Assembly (NCBI GenBank): GCA_934271365.1
Contig: CAKQRI010000040.1
Coordinates: 1 to 15,535, forward strand
Reading direction: 5' to 3'
Origin: an uncultured Spirochaetales bacterium
Lineage (GTDB): Bacteria; Spirochaetota; Spirochaetia; Sphaerochaetales; Sphaerochaetaceae
Length of the DNA stretch: 15,535 nucleotides
The number at the start of each line of letters is the position of its first letter. The stretch's first letter is position 1. A program made the position numbers and the translations under genes. Positions 6,945 to 14,071 of this stretch are shown here, in pieces. Below the pieces are notes generated by a model. It was not told the origin of the DNA and searched no databases. It saw only the letters and a program-made list of their open reading frames with translations.

Positions 6945-6974
6945 AAAAAAGAGCCGGTCTCCTAAGCCGGCTCT
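6945..6974. terminator. Bidirectional terminator between asnB and the Hpt-like gene
   Basis: A perfect 8-bp stem (AGAGCCGG 6950-6957 with CCGGCTCT 6967-6974) has a 9-base loop. On the minus strand it is followed by six U, a good terminator for the 6993 gene. On the plus strand the tail is U-poor, so it serves asnB less well. Confidence 0.8.
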
Positions 6975-6992
6975 CTTCATTGTTGTTTATAA

Positions 6993-7340
6993 TCAGTTCT
7001 CTGCTTTATCAGCATCGAGATATTTTGCTATTTCCTCATATTTCTGAATCAGGGATGAGACAGCAGAATGGAGCTTGTCATCTTTTGCTTCTTCTGCATG
7101 CTCTGCGACTTTCTTAAGATCTTTCAGTCCAACTTTCTCTGCAGCTTTTCTGATTTTCTTCGCTTCGCTTCTCACAGCATCATAGTCTTTGTTCTCCATG
7201 GCAGTCTTCAGTCCATCAAGTTTGCAGGTTTCTGTGAATGCAGAAAGCTTGCTGCCAAGTGCGGCTACATCACCGCAGAAATCCTCAATGATGTTCTCAT
7301 AATCCAGACCGATTTTATCGGCAATTGCTCTGATGTTCAT
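6993..7340 (-). CDS. Hpt-domain-like helical protein lacking the phospho-histidine
   Basis: This encodes a 115-residue, lysine-rich, all-helical protein. Residues 25-105 resemble a histidine phosphotransfer domain: a helix ending LKTAMENKDYDAVR, then AKKIRKAAEKVG at 60-71, which lines up with the Hpt motif AHxLKGxAxxxG including the small and Gly positions. At the place of the phosphorylated His there is Lys61, and no His is close by, so ordinary phosphorelay transfer looks impossible. It could be a pseudo-Hpt that binds a receiver or kinase, or an unrelated four-helix bundle. There is no signal peptide or membrane segment. It has no Shine-Dalgarno, and a promoter ends 11 bases before the ATG. 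The NSS gene upstream ends 40 bases away. Confidence 0.65.
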   Translation of the reverse strand: MNIRAIADKIGLDYENIIEDFCGDVAALGSKLSAFTETCKLDGLKTAMENKDYDAVRSEAKKIRKAAEKVGLKDLKKVAEHAEEAKDDKLHSAVSSLIQKYEEIAKYLDADKAEN

Positions 7341-7351
7341 GATAGTTAGAA

Positions 7352-7380
7352 ACTATAGCGTAAAATGGACTTTTCGTGAA
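7352..7380 (-). promoter_or_regulatory. Promoter of the Hpt-like gene, leaderless layout
   Basis: TTCACG (4/6) and TATAGT (5/6) are 17 bases apart on the minus strand and fill the space between the NSS stop codon and the Hpt-like ATG. Transcription would start only about 4-5 bases before the ATG. Confidence 0.5.
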
Positions 7381-8745
7381 CTAGAGAAACTTCTGAATCA
7401 GGCCGATGATGAATACTGCAAGTATGATCACAGGAAGAATGTAAGTGGAATAGATTCTAAGCCATTTAGGGAACTTCAGACCCTTTCCCTCATCAGCTTC
7501 CTTCAGGAAATTCTCCCAGCCCCAGCCTTGCTTTGATGTGCAGAATAAAACCATCATCAGGGACCCAAGAGGAAGAATCAGGTTCGATACTAAAAAGTCC
7601 TCTCCATCTAGTATTGTGCTTCCTTTGCCGATAGGCTGCACTCCGGATAGCACATTGAAGCCAAGAATGCATGGAATGGAGAGAATCAGCAGTATTATGA
7701 AATTCACCAATACAGCCTTGCTTCTCTTCATGCCTTTTCTATCTATCCAGAATGATACGATATTCTCGAATACTGCAATCAGCGTAGAGAGAGCTGCGAA
7801 GAACATAGCAATGAAGAATATTGTTCCCCAGAATCTTCCGCCAGCCATTTTTCTGAATACTTCAGGAAGAGATAAGAATAGCAGTGAAGGCCCAGCAGAG
7901 GGTGCAGTATTGAATGCGAAGCATGCCGGGAATATGATGAGTCCAGATAGAAGGGCAATCATAGTGTCTAGGATGATAATCCTCACAGACTCTCCTGGAA
8001 GGGTTCTCTCTCTGGATATATAAGAGCCGAATATGGTCATAGCCCCGATTCCGAGGGAAAGAGTGAAGAATGCCTGTCCCATTGCATCATATATTACTGA
8101 GAATATTCCTTTTTCTGCCATCTTTGAGAAGTCTGGCTTTAAGTAGAATGACAGGCCTTTATCTGCACTTGGCAGTGTGCATGAGTATATTGCAAGCGAC
8201 ACCATAAGCACAAAGAGAATGCACATCATTATCTTTGTAATCCTCTCTACGCTCTTGGCAACTCCGCCAGCAACTACGAAAGCTGTTATGATCAGCGCTG
8301 AAGCCATGAATAGGATCTGCTTCATTGGATTAGCCATAAGCGCTGAGAAATAATCAGGGATTGAAGCTCCTGTCTGGAAAACCCCGGAGATGGAAGATCC
8401 TGTATAGTAGAGCAGCCAGCCTGTTATCGTTGTATAGAACATCAGCAGGATGTAGTTTCCAAGGTATGATATGAAGCCTATGTTCTTCCAGGTTCTGCTG
8501 CCATCCGACAGATTGTCGTAAGCACCTACTATGTTATTCCTTCCGCCTCTGCCGATTGCAAATTCCATGCTCATCACTGGAAGTCCGATCAGAACCAGGA
8601 ACAGAAGATAGAGAAGCACAAATGCAGCGCCTCCATTTTCTCCTGTGATGAATGGGAAGCGCCATACGTTTCCAAGTCCGATTGCACAGCCTGCAGAAAG
8701 CAGGATGAAGCCTAGTCTTGACTGAAGTGTTTCTCTCTCTTGCAT
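7381..8745 (-). CDS. Sodium:neurotransmitter symporter (NSS/SLC6) family transporter
   Basis: This encodes a 454-residue LeuT-fold membrane protein that co-transports Na+ with an amino acid or related amine. The first helix carries AGCAIGLGNVWRFPF, where the unwound Gly-Asn segment binds sodium and substrate. FFTLSLGIGAMTIFGSY matches TM6, and FFAALSTLIAVFENIVSF matches TM8. The length suits the short prokaryotic forms that have eleven rather than twelve helices. I chose the ATG at 8745 over a TTG at 8763 because GGGGG (8751-8755) sits five bases before it. The DUF1846 stop codon lies 18 bases upstream, so the two genes are almost certainly one operon. The substrate is not determinable; the neighbourhood suggests an amino acid. 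I saw no terminator after it. Confidence 0.92.
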   Translation of the reverse strand: MQERETLQSRLGFILLSAGCAIGLGNVWRFPFITGENGGAAFVLLYLLFLVLIGLPVMSMEFAIGRGGRNNIVGAYDNLSDGSRTWKNIGFISYLGNYILLMFYTTITGWLLYYTGSSISGVFQTGASIPDYFSALMANPMKQILFMASALIITAFVVAGGVAKSVERITKIMMCILFVLMVSLAIYSCTLPSADKGLSFYLKPDFSKMAEKGIFSVIYDAMGQAFFTLSLGIGAMTIFGSYISRERTLPGESVRIIILDTMIALLSGLIIFPACFAFNTAPSAGPSLLFLSLPEVFRKMAGGRFWGTIFFIAMFFAALSTLIAVFENIVSFWIDRKGMKRSKAVLVNFIILLILSIPCILGFNVLSGVQPIGKGSTILDGEDFLVSNLILPLGSLMMVLFCTSKQGWGWENFLKEADEGKGLKFPKWLRIYSTYILPVIILAVFIIGLIQKFL

Positions 8746-8763
8746 TAAATCCCCCGTTTTCAA

Positions 8764-10269
8764 TTAGATGTTCTTAGCTGGATATACAGGCTCGCTTGTG
8801 AACTGGATTCCAAGCTTCCTCAGACCTGTGCTGTCTCCAGGTGATGGAATATGTGTAAGATGAACCTCGCATCCTTTTAGAAGCGGAAGCGCTTTTAGTG
8901 CTGATTTTGCCTTCTCATCCTCTGCTGCACTCATAGCAAGTGCAATCAGGGTCTCATCGAGGTTAAGGCTTACTCCTTTTCCTGACAATATATCCCTTTT
9001 CATCTGTGTGATGCTCTCGACAACCTCGGAGCTTATTATGTCATATTCCTTTGGAATTCCTGTAAGGGCCTTGAGCGCATTGAGGATCAGGGCCGAGCAT
9101 GCATGCAGGAGTGTAGAGTTATGAGCACTTACAATGCTTCCATCAGGAAGCTCTATTGCTGCAGAGCAGACAGTTCCGTCTTTTCCCTTTCCTCTTTCAA
9201 TCGCAGTTTCCAGAGCCTCTCTTGCTGGCTTTACCACAGGCCTGTCTTCAGGTTTCACTCCGGCTTTATCCATCAGCGCATCCATTCTCTGGATTGTTGC
9301 ATCATCGGCAAGTCCAGATACATAATCTGTATGAGTTTTGAAGTACCTTCTGATGATTTCCTGCCTTCCTGCTTCCTGGCATGCCTCATCATCTGTGATG
9401 CCGAAGCCGCAGCGGTTCACTCCCATGTCCGTCGGTGATTTGTAAGGGCATTTCTCTCCTGTTATCTTCTCTAGAATCTTTTCGAGAAGAGGGAATGCCT
9501 CAAGGTCTCTGTTGTAGTTTACTGCGATTGTCCCATAGTGCTCTAAATGGAAATGGTCAATCATATTGAAATCGCCGATATCTACAGTTGCAGCCTCGTA
9601 TGCGATGTTTACAGGATGGTTGAGCGGAAGATTCCAGATAGGGAATGTCTCCAGCTTTGAATATCCTGGCTTTCCTCCCATTTTTGCCTCGTGGTACATC
9701 TGGTTAAGGCATGTTGCGAGCTTTCCGCTTCCAGGACCAGGTGCTGTTACTACAACTACAGGTGCTGTCACAGGGATATATGGATTAGAGCCATAGCCTT
9801 TATCTGATACAACTAGATCGATATCAGAAGGATAGCCTGGAGTAGATGCATGCGTATATACTTTGATTCCGCGTCTTTCAAGCTTCTCCTTGAATATCGT
9901 TGCGCTTGTCTGGTTCCTATATCTTGTGATTACGACTTTGTCGCAATTGATCCCATATCTTGCGAAATCCTCAATCATCTTGAGGACATCTGCATCGTAG
10001 CTGATTCCGAAGTCAGAGCGTATCTTCCTCTTCTCGATATCTCCTGAGTATATGCAGATTATTATATCAAGATGGTCCTTAAGTGACTGGAATACCTTCA
10101 TCTTGTTGTTTGCATCGAATCCTGGAAGGACACGTGATGCATGGAAATCATATAGAAGCTTTCCTCCGCATTCTATATATAGACGTCCTTCGCTGTTCTT
10201 AACTCTGTCGAGAATATATCTTGTCTGCTCTTCTACATAGCGGTTGCTATCAAAGCCTTGCCTGATCAT
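8764..10269 (-). CDS. DUF1846 (UPF0371) family protein
   Basis: This encodes a 501-residue soluble protein of a conserved family, UPF0371/DUF1846, whose role is unknown to me. It is recognised by its overall pattern and length (about 500), including GFDSNRYVEEQ at the N-terminus, IYSGDIEKRKIRSDFGI, and TAPGPGSGKLATCLNQ (175-190). The last resembles a P-loop (GxGSGK), but with Leu where Thr/Ser normally follows Lys, so nucleotide binding is a suggestion only. The gene starts seven bases after GAGGAG (10277-10282) and has a promoter upstream. It is followed after 18 bases by the NSS transporter, and gdhA lies upstream as a separate unit. The operon hints at amino-acid or amine metabolism but does not prove it. 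Confidence 0.92.
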   Translation of the reverse strand: MIRQGFDSNRYVEEQTRYILDRVKNSEGRLYIECGGKLLYDFHASRVLPGFDANNKMKVFQSLKDHLDIIICIYSGDIEKRKIRSDFGISYDADVLKMIEDFARYGINCDKVVITRYRNQTSATIFKEKLERRGIKVYTHASTPGYPSDIDLVVSDKGYGSNPYIPVTAPVVVVTAPGPGSGKLATCLNQMYHEAKMGGKPGYSKLETFPIWNLPLNHPVNIAYEAATVDIGDFNMIDHFHLEHYGTIAVNYNRDLEAFPLLEKILEKITGEKCPYKSPTDMGVNRCGFGITDDEACQEAGRQEIIRRYFKTHTDYVSGLADDATIQRMDALMDKAGVKPEDRPVVKPAREALETAIERGKGKDGTVCSAAIELPDGSIVSAHNSTLLHACSALILNALKALTGIPKEYDIISSEVVESITQMKRDILSGKGVSLNLDETLIALAMSAAEDEKAKSALKALPLLKGCEVHLTHIPSPGDSTGLRKLGIQFTSEPVYPAKNI

Positions 10270-10294
10270 TTTGGAACTCCTCTAAACTCGTATC

Positions 10295-10323
10295 ATTGTC
10301 TTTTGAAAATGCTGTAATTTCAA
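10295..10323 (-). promoter_or_regulatory. Promoter of the DUF1846-NSS operon
   Basis: TTGAAA (5/6) and GACAAT (4/6) are 17 bases apart on the minus strand, downstream of the gdhA terminator and about 25 bases before the start codon. Confidence 0.55.
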
Positions 10324-10331
10324 GTGCTCAT

Positions 10332-10366
10332 AAAAAAGACCTTCCAGAATATTTTTCCGGAAGGCC
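10332..10366 (-). terminator. Intrinsic terminator of gdhA
   Basis: A 12-bp stem (10338-10349 with 10355-10366, two G-U pairs) with a 5-base loop is followed on the minus strand by six U. It lies 17 bases after the gdhA stop codon. Confidence 0.9.
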
Positions 10367-10383
10367 ATCTGGAGAGCTGTATC

Positions 10384-11748
10384 TTACACGTAGCCCTGAG
10401 CAATCATTGCCCTTGATACTTTCATGAAGCTTGCGATATTCGCTCCATCGATGAAGTTGTCCTTTTCTGAATATGTCTCTGCTGCTTCAGAGATGTTCTT
10501 GTAGATGTTCTTCATTATTCCCTGGAGCTTCTGATCAACTTCTTCTCTTGTCCACTGGAGTCTCATGCTGTTCTGGCTCATCTCAAGTCCAGATACTGCA
10601 ACTCCGCCTGCATTTGCTGCCTTTGCAGGAGCTACAAGAACGCCAGATGATACAAGGATTGATTCGGCTTCTGTTGAGCAAGGCATGTTAGCACCTTCTC
10701 CGACAAGCTTTATGCCATTCTTCACAAGATTCTCAGCATCGGCTTTCAGAATCTCATTCTGCGTTGCACATGGGAATGCATAGTCAGCCTTGATGTCCCA
10801 GATAGGATTAGGGGTGCCATTCTCTCTTGGAATATATGTGGCATTTGGGTATTTCTCTGCATATTCCTTGATTCTGCCTCTCTTTACGTTCTTGAGAGCC
10901 TTCACATATTTGAGCTTCTCTGCATCTATTCCTGCCTCATCATAGATCATGCCTGAAGAGTCAGAGAGCGTTACTACCTTGCCTCCAAGCTTAGTCAGCT
11001 TCTCTACTGTATACTGAGCAACATTACCTGAGCCGGATACGATGCATGTGGAGCCTTCAAGGGACATCTTCCTGTCACTGAGTATTGCATCTGAAAGATA
11101 TACAAGGCCATAGCCTGTAGCCTCAGGTCTGATGAGAGAGCCTCCGAAGTCCAGTCCTTTTCCTGTAAGTATTCCTGTGAACTGGTTCGTGATTCTCTTA
11201 TACTGGCCGAACATATAGCCGACTTCTCTAGCGCCTACGCCTATATCTCCAGCTGGTACATCTGTATCTGCTCCGATATGCCTATATAGTTCTGTGATGA
11301 ATGACTGGCAGAAGCGCATCACCTCAGCCTCGCTCTTTCCTTTTGGATTGAAGTCACTGCCACCTTTGCCGCCTCCCATAGGCAGTCCTGTAAGGCAGTT
11401 CTTGAACACCTGCTCAAATGCGAGGAACTTCATTATTGATAGGTTTACTGAAGGATGGAGCCTTAGTCCGCCTTTATAAGGACCTAGAGCTGATGACATC
11501 TGCACTCTGAATCCTCTATTGATCTGAAGCCTTCCGTTATCATCAATCCAAGGAACACGGAAGATGATAGTCCTCTCAGGTTCAACCATCCTGTCGAGTA
11601 CCTTATGGTATACAGCTTCTGGAAATTCATCGATTACCTTATCTATAGATGAAAGGAAATTCTTTACAGCCTGCTGGAATTCTCTCTGGTCAGGATCTGT
11701 TTTCATGACATGTTCATAAATCTGTGAGGTTATATCATTCATAGCCAT
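10384..11748 (-). CDS. gdhA: NADP-type glutamate dehydrogenase
   Basis: This encodes a hexameric-type glutamate dehydrogenase of 454 residues, which interconverts 2-oxoglutarate plus ammonium and glutamate. The catalytic domain shows GPYKGGLRLHPSVN (89-102, substrate Lys92), GLPMGGGKGGSDF (121-133, catalytic Lys128) and PAGDIGVG (165-172, Asp168). The nucleotide-binding domain has VSGSGNVAQY (237-246). The family resemblance is to NADP-dependent biosynthetic enzymes, but cofactor choice is inferred. AGGAG (11752-11756) is three bases from the ATG at 11748 and nine from a second ATG at 11742, so the protein may start two residues later. It is a monocistronic gene, divergent from the acyl-CoA ligase. 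Confidence 0.95.
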   Translation of the reverse strand: MAMNDITSQIYEHVMKTDPDQREFQQAVKNFLSSIDKVIDEFPEAVYHKVLDRMVEPERTIIFRVPWIDDNGRLQINRGFRVQMSSALGPYKGGLRLHPSVNLSIMKFLAFEQVFKNCLTGLPMGGGKGGSDFNPKGKSEAEVMRFCQSFITELYRHIGADTDVPAGDIGVGAREVGYMFGQYKRITNQFTGILTGKGLDFGGSLIRPEATGYGLVYLSDAILSDRKMSLEGSTCIVSGSGNVAQYTVEKLTKLGGKVVTLSDSSGMIYDEAGIDAEKLKYVKALKNVKRGRIKEYAEKYPNATYIPRENGTPNPIWDIKADYAFPCATQNEILKADAENLVKNGIKLVGEGANMPCSTEAESILVSSGVLVAPAKAANAGGVAVSGLEMSQNSMRLQWTREEVDQKLQGIMKNIYKNISEAAETYSEKDNFIDGANIASFMKVSRAMIAQGYV

Positions 11749-11996
11749 TTTCTCCTATACGCCGAGTGTACTAATTTTTTAGGTAAAAAGGGAAGATGAT
11801 ATATAAAATTGCGGAAAAGCTAAAAATCTGCATTTCATGTTTTTCGCAGTTTATTGCGTTTTTATATTAGTAAAACATTGATATTAAAAATATTATTTGA
11901 TGAATATATTAAAAAATTGCATATTTGTTTTTTTCTGATTTATTTTATGAAGATTCTTGCATTGTTTAAGTGTAAGGCACAGGTAAAAACTGTTTA

Positions 11997-12060
11997 TTGG
12001 TTATGTAAAAAATAAAGAATATTTTACATATTTACAAAAAGTGTAAAAGTGTAATAATAA
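11997..12060 (+). promoter_or_regulatory. Candidate promoters of the acyl-CoA ligase
   Basis: Two solutions fit. TTGGTT (11997-12002) with TATTTT (12020-12025) and a 17-base spacer gives a leader of about 35 bases. TTTACA (12031-12036) with TAATAA (12055-12060) and an 18-base spacer ends six bases before the ATG and would give a leaderless message. No Shine-Dalgarno precedes the ATG, which favours the second. Confidence 0.4.
12002..12055 (+). promoter_or_regulatory. TGTAAA/TTTACA operator array before the acyl-CoA ligase
   Basis: Five TGTAA-type half-sites lie in 54 bases. TATGTAAAA (12002-12010) and TTTTACATA (12022-12030) form a perfect 9-bp inverted repeat. Then TTTACA-N2-TTTACA (12023-12036) faces TGTAAA-N2-TGTAAT (12042-12055) across 5 bases, a dyad in which each arm is a tandem pair (11 of 14 positions match). 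Both candidate promoters are overlapped, so binding would probably repress. The regulator is not encoded in the window. Confidence 0.55.
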
Positions 12061-12066
12061 ATAAAC

Positions 12067-13956
12067 ATGTATAGAACCATAGTACAGATGTTTGATGAGA
12101 GGGTTAAAGAGAATCCTCTTGAGATTGCACAGCTGGGAAAGGATAACAGAGGAATTTTTGTCCCTGTTACATATATACAGCTACAGGAGAGGGTAAGAGC
12201 TCTTGCAGCTGCTTTGAGAGAGCTTGGTGTAAGGCGAGGCGATGCTGTTGCGCTATTCTCTGATAACAGGCCTGAGTGGATGGCGCTTGATCTAGCTATC
12301 CTAGCGCTTGGTGTTGCCGATGTGCCTAGAGGCAGGGATGCAATGGAATATGAGATAGAGCATATGCTGTCGCTTACCGAGGCTGGCATTGTCATTGTTG
12401 AGAACAGGGATCTTCTTGATAAAGTGAACAGGATAAAAGGGAAGATTCCATCCATTGATAGAATAATCTCAATTGATAAGACAGGAATTGATGATGGCTC
12501 AGTTCTCTTTTATGAGGATATTCTCTCTCATGGGCTTTCTCTTCTTGATGATATAGCAGTCAGGAATGATATAGAGCATCAGATTGCACTTGGTGGAGGA
12601 GATGATACTGCGACAATCATCTTCACAAGTGGCACAACAGGACTCCCTAAGGGCGTAGTGACAAGCCATAGCAGCATTCTCTATCAGACGGAGGCCATTG
12701 ATAAGCTTGTTCCTTTCTGCAAAGGTGAGATATGGCTATCTGTTCTTCCGGTATGGCATTCATTTGAGAGGATCCTGCAGTATCTGATTCTATTTGAGAC
12801 AGATACAATTGCCTATTCAAAGCCGATTGGTAAGATAATGCTTACTGATTTCCAGCGCCTCAATCCTCAGTATCTTGGCAGTGTTCCGAGAATCTGGGAA
12901 ACAGTCAAAGCTGGTGTATATCAGAATCTTAAGAGCATGCCTCATTTTAAAAGAGCTATGTTTGATTTCTTTCTTAAGGTCTCAGACTCCTACAGCAGCC
13001 ACCGTCTGAGAGTAATCGGAGCCACAAGCCATGTAAGGGGAGGCTGCAGAATCATCGAGAGGATGTCCTCTTTCTTTCCTTATATTATTCTTAAGCCATT
13101 TAATGCTTTCGCTTGCAAGTATGTATTTTCTGAGATAAAGAAGAAGCTTGGAACTGGATTCAAGGCCGGGATATCTGGAGGCGGCAGCATGCCAGCTGAT
13201 GTTGATTCATTCTTCAGAGCTGTTGGGATTAAGCTCATGAATGGATATGGAATGACAGAAACCTCTCCTGTGATTGGCATTTCTGATTATTATAATCCTA
13301 AGAAGGGGTTCATCCATGCTCTTGATGGTACGGACATCAAGATAGTTAGCACGGAAGATGGCAGGCCAGTTAATGCAGGAGAGAAAGGCGAGCTGCTTGT
13401 TAGAGGCCCACAGGTGATGAAGGGCTATTATATGGATGATGTCAGGACAAACAGCATTATAGATAAATCAGGATACCTTCATACCGGCGATCTTGCAGTT
13501 ATGTCCAAAGAGGGGGATTTCACTCTGGTTGGCAGGGTTAAGGATACTATTGTGCTATCTGGTGGTGAGAATATAGAGCCTGTTCCGATTGAAGGTGCGC
13601 TGAGAAGCAGCGAATATATAGAGAATGCTGTTGTCATCGGGCAGGATAGGAAATGCCTAGGAGCCTTGATCTCCATTGATAAGAAGAATGTTGAGCGCTA
13701 TCTGAAAAGCAATGGTATTTCATATGTGAATAGGGAGAACCTGGAAGAGATTGAGGAAGTCCAGCACCTGATCAATAGTGAGATTGCAATGCTTATCTCA
13801 AAGGCAAGAGGATTCAAGGCATATGAGCAGATTGCAAGATTCTGCATTATTCCTGAAAGCTTTGAAGCAGGGCGTGAGCTATCTGCTAAGGGTGAAGTGA
13901 AGCGTAAGGTGATAAATGAGATATATAAAGATGCGATTGATGGCTTATATGCCTGA
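12067..13956 (+). CDS. Long-chain acyl-CoA synthetase (AMP-forming)
   Basis: This encodes a 629-residue adenylate-forming ligase that activates a fatty acid through an acyl-AMP to acyl-CoA, for lipid synthesis or exogenous fatty-acid use. The phosphate loop TSGTTGLPKG (187-196), NGYGMTETSP (392-401), HTGDLA (472-477) and the hinge GRVKDTIVLSGGENIEP (489-505) are intact. The C-terminal GEVKRK (609-614) supplies the likely catalytic lysine. The length and the VWHSFER and LGSVPRIWE blocks are typical of long-chain ligases, but chain length is inferred. The ATG at 12067 has no Shine-Dalgarno. It is a single-gene unit, divergent from gdhA, with an operator array in front and a terminator behind. 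Confidence 0.93.
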   Translation: MYRTIVQMFDERVKENPLEIAQLGKDNRGIFVPVTYIQLQERVRALAAALRELGVRRGDAVALFSDNRPEWMALDLAILALGVADVPRGRDAMEYEIEHMLSLTEAGIVIVENRDLLDKVNRIKGKIPSIDRIISIDKTGIDDGSVLFYEDILSHGLSLLDDIAVRNDIEHQIALGGGDDTATIIFTSGTTGLPKGVVTSHSSILYQTEAIDKLVPFCKGEIWLSVLPVWHSFERILQYLILFETDTIAYSKPIGKIMLTDFQRLNPQYLGSVPRIWETVKAGVYQNLKSMPHFKRAMFDFFLKVSDSYSSHRLRVIGATSHVRGGCRIIERMSSFFPYIILKPFNAFACKYVFSEIKKKLGTGFKAGISGGGSMPADVDSFFRAVGIKLMNGYGMTETSPVIGISDYYNPKKGFIHALDGTDIKIVSTEDGRPVNAGEKGELLVRGPQVMKGYYMDDVRTNSIIDKSGYLHTGDLAVMSKEGDFTLVGRVKDTIVLSGGENIEPVPIEGALRSSEYIENAVVIGQDRKCLGALISIDKKNVERYLKSNGISYVNRENLEEIEEVQHLINSEIAMLISKARGFKAYEQIARFCIIPESFEAGRELSAKGEVKRKVINEIYKDAIDGLYA

Positions 13957-13974
13957 AATTATATAACGGAAGGG

Positions 13975-14005
13975 ATGCTGTATCAGAGATGGTACAGCAT
14001 TTTTT
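13975..14005 (+). terminator. Intrinsic terminator of the acyl-CoA ligase
   Basis: ATGCTGTA (13975-13982) and TACAGCAT (13993-14000) form a perfect 8-bp stem with a 10-base loop. The final T of the stem and the next five make a run of six T. Confidence 0.9.
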
Positions 14006-14035
14006 GTAGATTCTGTGGATATGTGGATAGACAGG

Positions 14036-14064
14036 TTGACATATCTGCTTGATGAAAATATAAG
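14036..14064 (+). promoter_or_regulatory. Strong promoter of the lipoprotein gene, leaderless layout
   Basis: A perfect TTGACA and a TATAAG (5/6) are 17 bases apart. The -10 ends seven bases before the ATG at 14072, so the transcript should begin at or one base before that ATG. No Shine-Dalgarno precedes it. Confidence 0.7.
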
Positions 14065-14071
14065 CGAGAAT

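Larger units (their letters stand above)
11749..12066. other. 318-bp AT-rich divergent intergenic region
   Basis: No gene is supported on either strand. Next to gdhA it holds the Shine-Dalgarno and several AT-rich -10-like strings (TATATC near 11800), none with a convincing -35. Around 11811-11855 GCGGAAAA and TTTTTCGC could form a loose stem. The middle (11875-11945) is nearly pure A/T with no clear motif. The ligase-proximal 70 bases carry the TGTAAA sites described separately. Confidence 0.7.

Noticed and set aside
12024..12455. 143-residue minus-strand frame across the acyl-CoA ligase start
   Set aside because: Serine-rich composition from the reverse of ligase codons, and it runs into the operator region; the opposite strand has an unmistakable ligase.
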